DNA of 64,000 nucleotides from Megaustenia siamemsis (GCA_032433765.1 JAVIAB010000051.1:151205276-151269275); one strand, 5' to 3'. Positions 45,790 through 57,894 are shown, counted from the first letter of the stretch. The notes: generated by a model from the sequence alone, not told the origin. Program-made: numbers and translations.

Positions 45790-46815
45790 AAATATTTATT
45801 TACACTATTCTCTTCTACTGGGGTTAAACTAGGATGTATTTTATCGCCCTTGTTATTTGGAATTGTTATGGACTTCATAATGAAGAAATGCTGCACTGGT
45901 AATAAAGGCATCGAATGGATGCAAGGAGACCATTTGGAGGACCTCAACTTTGCTGATGACATAGTTCTCATCAGCAGCCAGATAAAAACGATCCAGGAAA
46001 ACTCAAATGAACTATCATCAATAGCCAGCAAAATTGGGCTTGAGATCAATCATGAAAAGACTAAAGTCATGAAAAGTTTAATTCCAACAGATGACAAAAT
46101 ATACATGGAAAACAAACCAGTAGAAGAGATCGATTACTTTGCATATCTTGGAAGTCACATTGATCGAGAAGGGGATTAGAGTAAAGAAATTACAATCAGA
46201 ATAGCTAAAGCAGCAATGTCTTTCAGAAGCCTTGAAAAGTTGTGGAAATAAAAACTCATCAGCACAAACACAAAACTTAGACTATTCAAATCAGATGTAC
46301 TATTAACCCTTATGTATGCGTGTGAAAGCTGGAAAACAACAAGAGATATAGAAACAAAGTTGAACGCATTCGAAAATAAATGTCTAAGGAAAATACTTGG
46401 TATAGCGTGGAACGAATTCAAAACAAACGAGGAAATTAGAGAAATCGCCAATCAACCACTAATATCTTCAGTAATCAAGAAAAGACGATGGTCATATGTT
46501 GGACATGTGATGAGAAGAGATAATAACCGAATAACAAAGCAAGCCCTCATATGGGAAACAACAGGTAAGAGGAAAAGAGGAAGACCCAGAGAGACACTGA
46601 GAAGAACATTGATGAGAGAGGCAAGAGCAGTAGGATTCGGCTCCCTCAATGAGATAGAGCTGCTTGCACAGAACAGAGACAAATGGCGAGATCTGATAAA
46701 ATATCTTTAAAAGAATTGAAAACTGCTAGAACAAAAAATTTAGATAAGAGAAGGAGTATCTTGGTCTACGCCCTATGGGCCGGCTACGGCTTGAAAGGTC
46801 AATAGATAGATAAGA
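45790..46815 (+). mobile_element. 5'-truncated LINE with near-complete RT C-terminus
   Basis: The plus strand encodes GCILSPLLFGIVMDFI, DLNFADDIVLISSQ (FADD catalytic motif), SKIGLEINHEKTKVM, IDYFAYLGSHIDREGD (then TAG), KLRLFKSDVLLTLMYACESW, RKRGRPRETLRRTLMREAR and the terminal NRDKWRDLIKYL. One nonsense codon and one frameshift break it. The 3' UTR ends GGCCGGCTACGGCTTGAAAG and a TAGA repeat. Confidence 0.88.
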
Positions 46816-47233
46816 TTCTCTTCTATTCCTACCTTTTTACCTTACAATGAAGCAAAATCTATCAACAAGAGCTCTTCAATCCTTAACATTGTTTGCCAAT
46901 CTTTTTCAAGTGTAATTCGTCTCTCTGATCTATGTCTCAAAATTTTAATTTCATGTATTTTTAGATATTTTCTGTTTCATATAGTATGGCTTCCAGAAGA
47001 GCACTTGTCTTATAACATTTATGGTAGACCCTTTGAAATATGTATCCTGTTCATTGCCATCATTTTTTATTCACCATTTCTTCAACTGTAGGTTGATTTA
47101 TTTGCATTATTCATGTTTAACCTTCTCATATTCTCAAAAAAAGTTATTTCACATCTGAAGGTCATATGTAACAAATCAACACTGCAAGAAACTGAAAGGG
47201 GAAAATAAATAATTGCCATTGCTAGACACATAC
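46816..47233. other. XPO7 intron 5, no gene recognised
   Basis: AT-rich DNA up to the exon 5 donor. No feature recognised. Confidence 0.5.
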
Positions 47234-47341
47234 CTATTTTGTGCAAGTTCAGTAAATAGTTTCAGTATAGGTGTTGTTACAGCAGGTTCATGGTACCACA
47301 GTTCTACTGCTTTCTCAAACATGGGTATGTAGGTCTGATAC
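47234..47341 (-). CDS. XPO7: XPO7 exon 5 in window
   Basis: The 108-bp exon encodes YQTYIPMFEKAVELWYH, EPAVTTPILKLF and TELAQN, matching human YPSYMPILQRAIELWYH and the following block. The acceptor is CTCTCAG and the donor is GTATGT. It ends with AG, the first two bases of a conserved Arg codon. Confidence 0.96.
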
Positions 47342-47609
47342 CTGAGAGAACTTTTCAGGAAAAAATACATTTTCATTTAAAAGACTCCATTCTTTTTTGG
47401 ATACTTCTTATAAATGTTCTCAAAAGACAAATAGATTTTCAAATAATCTGTTGTAATATCTAATGTTTAATTTTTGCTAATTTTTTTAAAACTAAAATGT
47501 ATCTGAGAATAATAATGTAAATATAATTATTTAATATATAATTTATTTTTCAAACTCTCCAAGTTTAAATATAAACTCAGCAAAGATCTAATGTTCAAAC
47601 ATGTATCCT

Positions 47610-47705
47610 CCAACAATAAGATGAGCACATAAGTGTTCCTCCTACAATAAGATGAGCACATAAAAGTGTTCCTCCTACAATAAGATGAGCACATAAAAGT
47701 GTATA
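47610..47705. repeat. 33-bp triplication
   Basis: Three copies of GTTCCTCCTACAATAAGATG + AGCACATAAAAGT. Confidence 0.95.
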
Positions 47706-47724
47706 ATAGATACCTTCCAGTATA

Positions 47725-48470
47725 TACAGTAGCTTCTGTCAGTCATAGTTGACTATGGATTCTTCAGTGCCCCTAGAAATTTTATTTTTTATTTTCTTTC
47801 ACTGTGTATTCTTTTTTTCTGTCTGCTTCTTGTTTGAGTTGGAGCTTTAGAGTGTGTTTCCAAAGATTGTGGTCTACAGCTATTTCTTCCCAGGCTGCAG
47901 GGTTTATGTTCAGAGTCTTCATGTCATGTTATACACACCTACAAATGAAAGTTTTGGGTGCCCCCTAGTTCTTTTTCCATCTGCCAGTTGTCCATAGAGT
48001 ATAAGTATGCGGCCATCTTTCATATGGTGTATATGGCCAAGTCAGCTAACCTACATTGTTTGAGTAGCGTGTAGATGTTCCGGAGGCCTGTGCGAGTCAT
48101 GACTACAATGATTGTCACTTTATCCGTCCAGGTGATATCAAGAATACAGCACAGAGTCATGACCTCAATGATTGTCACTTTATCCGTCCAGGTGATATCA
48201 AGAATACAGCACAGACATCATATATGGAATGCATTTAGCCTTCTCTCCTGCTTTGCATAAGTTGTCCAAGATTCACTGCCATACAGGAGAATACTAATGA
48301 TGCAGGCATTGTAAACTGCGGCCTTTGTTTTAATTGTCAGTTTGCTGTTTTGCCAAATAAGCCTAGAAAGATGGGCAAAGGTGGTAGCAGGCAGCTTTAC
48401 CAATGCAGGTGTCAATTTCTGTATCTAAAGATAGTTTGTTGTTGATGATGGATTCAAGTAGCTATACTGT
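47725..48470 (-). mobile_element. Finger-type LINE, 3' part with internal duplication
   Basis: The minus strand encodes KTKAAVYNACIISILLYGSE, SWTTYAKQERRLNAFH, LGHIHHM-like sequence and DILYGQLADGKRTRG-like sequence, followed by a diverged 3' end. A 60-bp segment (GAGTCATGACTACAATGATT...) is tandemly duplicated at 48094-48213 within the coding region. Confidence 0.8.
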
Positions 48471-48489
48471 CATATATATAATATCTTTA

Positions 48490-49835
48490 ATAATATCACA
48501 TTCAGATTTATGCACAATGTAACAACAATAAAAAAGACAGTGAAGAATTCTATGAAACACTAAATGAAATTGCCAACAAGACTGATTAAAGCGACAACAT
48601 GTTAGTGATGAGAGATTTTAATAGAAGGCTTGGAAAACGTAACCGTGAGAACAGAGATATCTTGGGACTCTTTGGCAATAAGACAGCTGAAATAAATGAA
48701 AATGGAAGCAGACTGCTGGAAATTATGTAATCAACATGATTTGTTTATCACCAACACATTCTTCAAACACAGAGAGTGGCAATTATACACCTGGTACTAC
48801 AAGTGGAATGACACAACATGCAGAAGCCAGTTAGATTTTATGCTAACAAGTAAACAGAACAAGAAAAGAGTAACCCACAGCAGAGTTGTCCCTAATATCA
48901 CAAACGACATGGACCATAAAATGGTTATGATTACACTCAGACAGTCTAAAACAAAGAGAAGATATACAAATAAATAAAAGAAGAAAAAAGAACAGACAAT
49001 AAAAAATAAAACAATTAAAAGATCAAGAATCAAGGAATATCTTTGAAGAAATACCTCAATTCAAGAATTGAATTCAAGAAACTCCGTAACAAAGAAAGCA
49101 CATTAGAAGAAGAGTGGAGGCAGTTTAAGAAAACAGTCAACATCTCAAAAACAGAATGTGGAATGAAACTAAGGACAAAAGAAGGAAAAAAGAGCACCTC
49201 ATGATGGAATAATGCAATCAGAGAAGCAATTAAAGAAAAGAAGAAACTGTTTTAAAATTTGAGGGAGAATAAGAACCAAGAATTTGAAAAATATGCTTTA
49301 GTCCGGGATAAAAGTTAAAATTTTGATCAAAGAAGCTAAGCAAAATACCTGGACAGAATTCGAAAAAAATATGAGCAGGGACTTCAAGACAGCCACAAGA
49401 GACTTCTACAAAGTAGTAAAAGCAACAAGAGCGAGAAAAGAAAAAAATTATCCTACTTAGCTCATAGATAACAAATATGGACAGCCAATATCAAATAACC
49501 AACATGTGCAGCAGAGATGGAAAGAATATTTTGAAGACCTATTAAACATGACAACAACTACCAAATAAGACAACAAAAACCATGCAAAAATGCACAAACA
49601 CTGAACCCAACATCATGAAAGAGGAAATCAAAGAAGTAATTGAATATGTGCCAAGAAATAAAGCACCAGGGATTGATAACATACCAATAGAAATAATAGC
49701 AGCAGCAGGAGAAATAGGAGTTACATGACTGTAAAGAATATTCAAAGCAGCATGGCACCAACAAAAATCCCCAGAAGACTGGCAACAGACATCATCTTAC
49801 CAATATGGAAAAAGAAAGGTAGCAAATGAGACTGC
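48490..49835 (+). mobile_element. LINE endonuclease to early RT, 3'-truncated
   Basis: The plus strand encodes IYAQCNNNKKDSEEFYETLN, LVMRDFNRRLGKRN (GDFN changed to RDFN), LFITNTFFKHREWQLYTWY, SQLDFMLTS and NDMDHKMVM. After many stops it reaches PRNKAPGIDNIPIEIIAAAG near 49650. The RT is cut off near 49835. Confidence 0.82.
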
Positions 49836-50915
49836 AATTTCTTCCAAATTTGGTATTTACGTTATGTTTAACTTTAAATTAGTGCTAAATTTTTTTTTAA
49901 CCCTTTTTATTTTAATATTATCCAGTAAATTAATTATTAAACATTTTAAAATGCAAAGCTAATTGACAGAAGTGAGAGATTTACTAACAGTAAATATGGC
50001 TGGTACCTTGCTTTCTTAGTGGAGAAGCTCCCCTCCCTAAAAAATTATTATTTTTAGTATTATGACGTGAATTAATAGTTAATAATAGGCAGAGATCAGT
50101 TGATCACTCAAATTTTGTGTAAATAAACATAAAATTGTTTTGGGCAGCTCTGTTTAACGTGTTTAAATTAACAATTTTTAAAATATTGAAAAAAGCACAC
50201 CTATTGCACTCAATTACGGTCCTGGCTTGTGAAACCAACATCTTGAAACTACCATGCAGCAGTGATTACAGCAAAAATCAGTTTAAAAATGCTTTCAACT
50301 TTTACCCCATACCATGGGAACACAGTGGGGGGGTACCATTGTGTATATCTTCTATTATGTCTTGGGGGTTTTGCCTGCTTCGACCCTTCCAATCTTAGAC
50401 TCTTTTAGGTTATATTAGACAGCAATCTCCTATTTTGGGCAGTATGTAGCCAGCGAATCGTATTGCAAGTAAGTTTTCTTGACCTTTCACCTGATGTATA
50501 TTTAGTTTGTAACACTATAGTCATGTGATGTCTCCGGTTAAATGTGTTAAAATCTGAGTCGTTATCAGTAACTTGCTTTGGCTTTTTGTCGCTTCCGGAA
50601 TTAGCCGATATACAGTTTTTGAAAAATTGTATTTTTAGAGTAATTTTAAGAAGTCAAATGTGGAACTTCACAAATAAATTATCTTTTTCCCAAACTAATT
50701 GAGGGTACAGGGCATATTTTAAAAAAAAACACACATAAAAGGCGTATTAGATACAGGAAAAATGTATCATATGGAAGGTATGATATTATTTAAAATGAAA
50801 TCATAGAATTATTAATGATAAAAATACAAGTGACGGCAAAATAATGAACTATAAGTCAAATAGAAACAAAATATTTTAAAACAAAAGTAGATGAAATGAA
50901 AATTAACAAGGATAC
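49836..50915. other. XPO7 U12-type intron 4, 5' part
   Basis: An AT-rich stretch with TTAACCC at about 49900 and a less AT-rich block (50330-50600). It could be a decayed DNA transposon, but I found no paired terminal repeat. Confidence 0.4.
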
Positions 50916-51004
50916 AGCCAATCAAACAACATCATATAGCTTGTCTTGTTGCTAAATGCAAAAGCAATTCCACGTAAGTCTCGAGCCAAACCAATCAGCG
51001 ATCT
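50916..51004 (-). CDS. XPO7: XPO7 exon 4 in window
   Basis: The 89-bp exon encodes [17 protein letters not shown] followed by [13 protein letters not shown], a strongly conserved XPO7 block. The acceptor is TTTAACCACAG. The donor is GTATCCTT, which matches the U12-type consensus. The exon ends after two bases of a Leu codon, completed by the G that opens the next exon. Confidence 0.95.
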
Positions 51005-51514
51005 CTGTGGTTAAAGAAAAAAAACATTTTCAACGTTCATATCACCAATATAAACTTTGTGTTCCGTAACCAGTCTCTTATTCCTAAAACTGCATTTGTA
51101 AACTGTACTCAAACATAGAACAATCATAATTATAAACATCATTTTTGCACTCTATAATTGTATTAATAAACTTCACTCATACACTGTATTATGTTATTAA
51201 TTTAATAAGTCTCACATCTACCACAAAATCAAAACAACGCATTCCTGTTTCAAGTTGTTTTTTCCCTGCACTTTTCAATGTTTTAATGAAGAAATTAAAC
51301 TCCATTCAAACTGTAAAATGCTCAGAAAGTTTATACATGGTAAACAAATTATGGCAACAAGGTTAAATGTTACACAATTTATGGCTAAAAGAGAAGCGGA
51401 TCTGAAGAACTGGTAATCAAAACTTGAGAGAAATTTTTGAACACAACTTTTTTTCATGAAAATAACTTAACAGTCGTGACTAAAGAAGATGGTGCTAGAA
51501 CTTCTAGTAATTAC

Positions 51515-51582
51515 CTTAGCTTCCTCCATGTTCATTGAGACATTAGCATTGGGCAGCAATCGTGCAACAACTTCAAAATGAG
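51515..51582 (-). CDS. XPO7: XPO7 exon 3 in window
   Basis: This short 68-bp exon encodes (S)HFEVVARLLPNANVSMNMEEAK, equivalent to AAFEAVAQMF...EQEAK in vertebrates. The acceptor is TTGTCCTCAG and the donor is GTAATT. The first two bases complete the codon begun in the previous exon. Confidence 0.92.
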
Positions 51583-51714
51583 CTGAGGACAACAACAAGG
51601 AAACAATCAAAATGTGAAATTAATCTAAAGAAAATTAAGTGGAAGAAAATAAAATAGAAGTCCTCTAGACTGAAAGGGTTATATGGGTAACAGTTTCATC
51701 AGTAAAATAAAGAA

Positions 51715-52165
51715 ATGAAATGTGAGATTTGACACAAGGAAATGTATAGATGACTTTGTGAGATTTAAGATAACACAAGGAAATTTATAGATGAATGAGA
51801 TTTGAGATAACATAAGGAAATTTATAGATGATTTTGTGAGATCTGAGATAACACAAGAAAATTTATAGATGACTTTGTGAGATTTGAGATAACACAAGAA
51901 AATTTATAGATGACTTTGTGAGATTTGAGATAACACAAGGAAATTTATAGATGATTTTGTGAGATCTGAGATAACACAAGAAAATTTATAGATGATTTTG
52001 TGAGATCTGAGATAACACAAGAAAATTTATAGATGACTTTGTGAGATTTGAGATAACACAAGGAAATTTATAGATGACTGTGAGATTTGAGATAGCACAA
52101 GGAAATTTATAGATGACTGTGAGATTTAAGATAACACAAGGAAATTTATAGATGACTTTGTAAAC
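51715..52165. repeat. 41-bp minisatellite, about 11 copies
   Basis: The unit is GAGATTTGAGATAACACAAG + GAAATTTATAGATGACTTTGT, with some units 4-6 bp shorter. Confidence 0.95.
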
Positions 52166-52380
52166 CAACAAATAGGAGCAACACACACACACACACAAAA
52201 GACCAAAGTACTGTGTATGAAATAAGTCTGAGAAGTGCAAATGTAATACATGTAGAAGGCAGAAGAGGAACAATCATCACTATAGGAATAGTGACAAGAA
52301 GATTAAGGAATAATTCTGAGAGATACTCAATAAGGAAACACCTCAGATTGTGTTACATATTCCTTAGGTTGAAATGGATC

Positions 52381-53588
52381 TTAACTCTTTCAGTACATAA
52401 GGTGTTTATCAATGCTGCAGTAAATATTTCAGCAGTAAATATTTCAGCAGTAAATATTTCAGAGACAAAATTTTTCATGAACCTCATAGTTTCAAATATC
52501 GATCTATGTTCATCATCCTCATCTAATTTATGACATATTGTATTTGATTTTTTTCATAACTGAAATAGAAATTAGATATTTCAGCAATAAAAAGATGCTA
52601 CAATACACGGGGGGTGGGGGGAGATAAATGACCAAAACAGACACAAAATGAAAACACAAAGCTGAGACCATAATTGCCAACTTACCACCATTAATATCAG
52701 GTCAAAGTAATTCTATTCTTCTTAGTGTTTGTCCATTAAGTGGATGCGTTGTGTCACTAGTTTACGGCAACGCTGCAATATCTGCATCTTTCGGCCCAAC
52801 ACATGTCTTCGGCATGGATGAGTAGATTTCTTTAACAATTCTTCCCCAGACAGCAGCCATTTTCTCTTTTCAACTTTTAACTGGCAAGGGTTCTTTAACG
52901 TGTGTGAGTGAACACGGGACCTTCTGTTTTTTGCTGTTATCCTAGAGGGCTAGAAATAGGATCTCACTATCCAAAGGCCAGGGAAGGGTAAAGCCATGAA
53001 GTAACCACAGGTTTGATTTTTTTTCAAGCAGCCTTGAAATTTAAGTCTTATTTTGTGGCAAAAGAATAACTTATCTTTTGTCATCAACAATCACGATGTA
53101 TTGATTTCCTCTGCACTGTAATCTTATTGATTATTTATTACAAGTATCCAACTTGAGACTTCATTTTTTTCTAACTCCAAAAATCTAAACCTCTCAAACA
53201 AACTGTTCTAGTTGTTGCATAGATATTATCTATATTCGAAACATTTGTAAAATGTTAATTTACTGGCTAATTTAGCTGTCATCAATTGAATTCTAGCATT
53301 AAAATCATTACTAATCAATGCCATTTTGATCAGCTGATTTTTATCACACTCTAAACACTGCTACTCCAAACAGAAAATCACCCTCTTTAAAATAATTTGT
53401 TTGTAAACACCAAGCAAGAAGGAACTCTCCAGTAAAGAATTTTTACAAGAAACTATATGAAATAACAAAATGTAGAAGTAGGACTATTTTTATACAGATT
53501 AAATTGAGAATGACGCACAGTGTGTTGATACAGAATTGACTAAAATGAGCATGATGCACTGTGCAGCATAGCGTACAGAAAGAGTTAA
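52381..53588. mobile_element. TTAA element with 16-bp inverted ends
   Basis: The left end TTAACTCTTTCAGTAC and right end GTACAGAAAGAGTTAA are inverted repeats with one mismatch, including TTAA at each side. No transposase is seen. Inside are a 15-bp triplication (about 52415-52460) and a family A SINE. Related single ends occur at 31245 and 13947-13962. Confidence 0.6.
52770..53040 (-). mobile_element. tRNA-derived SINE, family A (body)
   Basis: In reverse complement: GGCTTTACCCTTCCCTGGCC, TCTAGCCCTCTAGGA and CACACGTTAAAGAACCC, then AATGGCTGCTGTCTGG. The tRNA head is not clear. Confidence 0.7.
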
Positions 53589-53589
53589 C

Positions 53590-53790
53590 ATGCATACAGA
53601 CACATCACAGAAAAAAAAACAATTAACAAGGCCATCAAGGAACTAAAGAACATAAAAGCTCCTGGTAATGACATCATTAAAGCATCACTATTCAAAGCAG
53701 CTAAACATTGGTAGCTGAGATTTGAAACCACCTTTCTCACAAATATGGCAGACACAGACATCATCGCTAGAATGGAGATAGGCACAATTA
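53590..53790 (+). mobile_element. LINE RT N-terminal fragment
   Basis: Plus strand, with frame changes: NKAIKELKNIKAPGNDIIKA and SLFKAAKHW. This is the conserved KAPG block at the start of LINE RTs. Confidence 0.7.
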
Positions 53791-54685
53791 TATTATATAT
53801 AATACATTAAATATCATGTGGGACAGTGAGTAGAGCTGCAGTAAATGTATAAAAATAAACATAAAATTTGTCTTAAGCATCTAAATGTAAAGAGAAACAT
53901 GGCAAACTACAACATTTTGGCAAAAACCTTCATTGGGTATGAAACAGCAAATATTAATACAAAAACAACACATAAAAGGCTATAATGGAACAGAGTTCCA
54001 ACTGTAAAGTTTTTATTGGGAAAATATCTATATCACAAGTTTACAACAACTGGAGAGAAATGACTCAAAACTGAGTACAGTGTTCAGTAGGATTATTATA
54101 CAAAGACTCTCTAGAGCAGTAGACCAACGACTGGAAGGATTGGGTAGGCTTAGGAGTACAGCTACAACATAGATAACATTTTCATCCACAGAAACATAAA
54201 AAAACATTTTAAATGACAGTGGAAAATGTTGACATAAATTTTGTTTCACTCTATAAAGGCTTTTGATACAATAAATTAATGATAATTTGTGATGTAGTTG
54301 TTCCCATACTGGTGGAAATATTCCTTTGAAATATGACCAAACTGAGAGTATAATGGAAAGATACTGTTGTTTTCTTACAAGGTACCACCAGACAAGTTGG
54401 GCACTGATTTCATTGACAGTGCACAGCAACAAACAAGAAGATATTGACAGCTCAAGGTACATTCTCACTCATCACATTTTTTAACATGATCAAATGATTT
54501 CTGCACTTCCAGTTTACATTCTTGCTGTCACTTATGAGGTTATGGAATACTCTTGACCTCTTCAGTTGTCTGGGTTCCCCCCCCCCCCCCCCCCCCACAC
54601 ACAAAGAGATACTTGTAATAGATGACTTAATTGACCACATTCCAATCCCAACATTTAATTAGAAATTGAGTCTACACTAATAATA
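53791..54685. other. XPO7 intron 2, no gene recognised
   Basis: AT-rich intronic DNA. Includes a poly-C run at 54579-54598. A 146-codon minus-strand frame (54028-54468) shows no recognisable domain. Confidence 0.45.
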
Positions 54686-54956
54686 AATGAATACTGAGGA
54701 AAGTAAAAGTAAACAGCCCTTCACGCGAAGTGGCGTATAGGGAATATGGTTTAATGACCATAATTTTTAAACACCTTCTGCATATGATTTTTGGTGTAAT
54801 GTGGTCGGTATTAGGCCAGTGCCACTTTACTTTCCCAGAAAAAATCTGGTGCCCATTTAAGGCTGGGTGAACCCAGAAGCCATTGATCAGGATCAAACCA
54901 AACCTCTTCTCCTTTGTAGTCCAGTTCACTAACCACTGAGCTATCGTGGCTTCCTA
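54686..54956 (-). mobile_element. tRNA-derived SINE, family B
   Basis: In reverse complement: GATAGCTCAGTGGTTAGTGA-like head, GGTTTGATCC B box, GGTTCACCCAGCC, TGGGCACCAGA and ATACCGACCACATTACACC. It ends with the TTCGCGTGAAGGGCTGTTTAC segment. Confidence 0.78.
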
Positions 54957-54999
54957 TGTTGCAGGCTGATGTTTCGTTATCTTGTTGATCTATCTTCTG

Positions 55000-56280
55000 T
55001 ACTTTTATCTTGCTGCTTTCATTTCATACATCTATCTATATAGACACACAACTCATCATAGTTTTCGAACACATATAATATAAACAGTCTTTATTAATGG
55101 CATCCACATGTGGGTTGACAATGGTTTGACAATATGTCTCTGATTCACTCAACAAGTTCTAAATTCTCTTATAAATCTGACGTTACTTGATGGAGCCTAC
55201 CGGCGATGATTATCATAAGCAACTTTGTGATCGTATTAGTGTTCTTTGTCAATATATGTATATCTCTATCTAATGATCATGAGGAACTTACTGATATCTT
55301 TACTTTAACTCTAGTTACTACAGTTGGACTTCTTTAAAACTATTATACTTTCTAAGTCCAAAACGTATCACAAAATTCTCTAAACGAACTATTTCCTTTG
55401 TCTTTGTCCTAACTCTATCTTCTGCCTTGAGGCAGGTATCTGATCTCCTTTGCTATAGTCTACTATTTCTGTCTAGTATCTGCCCTCCTCTGGCTTCATG
55501 GGCGAAAAAGGTTAACCGTCTGTAAGTGCTGAGCCTCGAGTCTAAGTGTAAGTATAAGTCTACTCATGCCTTTTTGTGTCCATCTAGCCATTCCCACCTG
55601 GCTAAGGATCATGAGAATCTAGTCTATACACGGCTTATCCTTCGTCTGCCTCCAGTCATTATTTCTTTAACTCCGCCTTTTAATTATGTTCATAGTCTTA
55701 TTGCTTTAGGAGTTCTGTCGACACCTGTCAATCTTCCTAAACTTCGTTCCCTCACAACTAAAGCTTACGTTGGTCTTCGACCACGCGCGGTGATTCTTTG
55801 ATCTCCAAGTCAGAGAGAACTCAAAGCGTCTCCCACCGCTGAACATAAAGATGTCCCGGCGTCGGTGAGCCTCTTTGATTACGTCCCTTGGCGGCTTAAC
55901 TCAGAATGTTTCAGGGCTGGACTAGCAATCTCATATCAGCAGGTGTCGGAAGTCAATCGGCCGCTTCGTTGCGTTATGTAACTTTGTTACAAGAGCAAAC
56001 ATCTGTCTGGATTTCCACGTTCAGGTTGAACACCTGTACGTACTTTCTTGCAGTCTTATAGTTGGTTACGCCTCAGCGTCTGGGTTCGGTAGACTAACGT
56101 CTCCTTGCTAATCCTTAATTCTTCATTTTCATTCTACGCCGCCTAAAACTATTGTACCTCTTATCGTCGTCATAACATTCTATTCTTCCTCTGTCGATCG
56201 TCATTTTCTTCTACTCTTCCCATTGTCCTTCATGGCTGAGTCACATTGTAACAACTACCACAGAACGAAAAACATCAAAT
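55000..56280. other. Unassigned GC-richer block
   Basis: Markedly less AT-rich than the adjacent intron, with CpG-bearing motifs. It has a 91-codon frame (55526-55801) that I do not recognise. Candidates are a retroelement LTR or leader, or a DNA transposon remnant. I saw no terminal repeats. Confidence 0.35.
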
Positions 56281-56483
56281 ATTCACTAAATGCAAAAATA
56301 TATAGATTTGGTCAAGGTCAATCTAAAGTTTGTCAGTATTGCTGCTCATAAAGAACATATTTAAGATTTCATGGCTCTCTGTCCCATAAAGACCCCACCT
56401 CCCCTCACCATGCAGACCCCAGTATTGAGAAAATTCCATTAAAATATTTTTAAAATGGCTCTGTGGGTTGCATATATACTCAC

Positions 56484-56640
56484 AGGTTAATGGCATCATG
56501 AACATGTAAAACCTCTCCTCATCTTCACCAAGATCCACCAGCAGTAGTCGACCTAGAGCCATGTAAAATGTTGTACGGCACCTCAAATCACTCAGTGCTC
56601 CACTAACTGCATTAATTCCAAGGAATGGGAAATGTTCACT
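56484..56640 (-). CDS. XPO7: XPO7 exon 2 in window
   Basis: The exon encodes [10 protein letters not shown], then [16 protein letters not shown] and [10 protein letters not shown], ending MMPLT. This is one of the most conserved parts of exportin-7. The acceptor is TTCTTTCAG and the donor is GTGAGT. The 157-bp exon leaves one base (T) for the next exon. Confidence 0.96.
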
Positions 56641-56700
56641 CTGAAAGAACATATCCAATCTCTCATGTCCACATACAAACTCAAATAATCCAACATGTCT

Positions 56701-57130
56701 TTAATCCTACATTATGACACCTTTGTCAAAATAACGAAGGCAAAATAGACATTCTTTGAATTCGACAGTTTGCCGAGCGCAAAAATTTATTCCCTCAGTA
56801 TACTTTCGTAATTATTCCCACCAGTGACCCCAGACAAGTCATTGCCGGCGGATTTTTTTTTCTCTTTCAAATAAAATGCATGCTTAGTAAAAACTGCTAA
56901 TGTGATGTAAAAGTGCTGTTTTTTTTGGCCTTTGACTAACCATAAATCAGGCCTAAGCCGTTAAATGATTACCGCATCTAATTCCTGCTGCTCTTCTTAG
57001 GTAAATTCAAAGCTTTGTAGTAAAAATTCTAAGAAAATATTATTTCTGTAAGCTACAAAAGGTGTTCAACATTTTAACAAACATATCATAAAAACATGAA
57101 ATACAGATAGGTATCATAATCTAGAGTTAA
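56701..57130 (+). mobile_element. TTAA-flanked MITE (copy C)
   Basis: Begins TTAATCCTACATTATGACAC and ends GGTATCATAATCTAGAGTTAA. It is collinear with copy A but internally shorter. The 31-bp segment is absent. Confidence 0.75.
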
Positions 57131-57299
57131 ATACACTTAAATAAAAATCCATCCACCCATCTATCATCCATTTTTATCAAAGATAGCAAAAATAGGGCAA
57201 AAAATTCTAGACTCTCCATGTTCAAAAATCTTTGTAATTAAGCATCAAACTTTGCACAGTGCACGCAATGTACCTCGCAACACATACCTGTTCTGGGCA

Positions 57300-57670
57300 A
57301 GCCTTTCAAACTTGGCGAGGGAGCTCATGCACAATGTTGTTGCTTCTCACCTCAGCTGTTCTTTTTAGCATTTCTCTAGATCAGCCTCTTTTGCTTTGCC
57401 CTTTGGCCCCTATTTGAGACTTGCTTTGAGATTCTCTGATCTCTTCCCATTGCATGGCTAATATATGCCTAATTCTTTTCTTTAATATATATGATATTAT
57501 TTGGTGTATGGCCATTTCTCTTACTTCTGCACTAGTCTTGAATTCATTCCATGCTTTACTAAGTATTTTCCTGTGGCTATTACTTTTGAATGCATCTAAT
57601 TTATTTTCTATCTCTTTAGTTGTTTTCCAGCTCTCGACTGCATAAGTAAAGGGGGATAGTACGCATAACC
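57300..57670 (-). mobile_element. LINE C-terminal fragment
   Basis: The minus strand encodes YAVESWKTTKEIENKLDAF, HRKILSKAWNEFKTSAEVRE and MAIHQII. It is the same family as 45.8-46.8 kb and diverged. Confidence 0.75.
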
Positions 57671-57894
57671 AAATCTCACATAACTCAAATTTTATAATGT
57701 TTGTACTTAACTACTGGCAGGTGAAAAAAAAACCCACAGTGCACTCTTATGATCTCTATGCTATTTTTGCATGACATATGATCAAAATGTATCCTAACTG
57801 GCAGTATAAGGCATGAACCTAGAGACACAGTCAAAAGTTGTTAAACACAGACTGACACCTGAGTCTATGTGTGCATGGTAATATAAAATCTCAC

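Larger units (their letters stand above)
47342..50915 (-). other. XPO7: XPO7 intron 4, predicted U12-type (GT-AG)
   Basis: The 5' splice site GTATCCTTG matches the minor-spliceosome consensus /RTATCCTT. Near the 3' end, TTCCTGAAA resembles the U12 branch-point consensus TTCCTTAAC and lies about 11 nt before the terminal AG, the spacing expected for U12 introns. The other GT-AG introns of this gene have ordinary U2-type donors (GTAAGT, GTGAGT, GTATGT and similar). Confidence 0.75.

Noticed and set aside
54028..54468. 146-codon hydrophobic minus-strand frame
   Set aside because: No recognisable domain, AT-rich intron context and no matching copies in the window.
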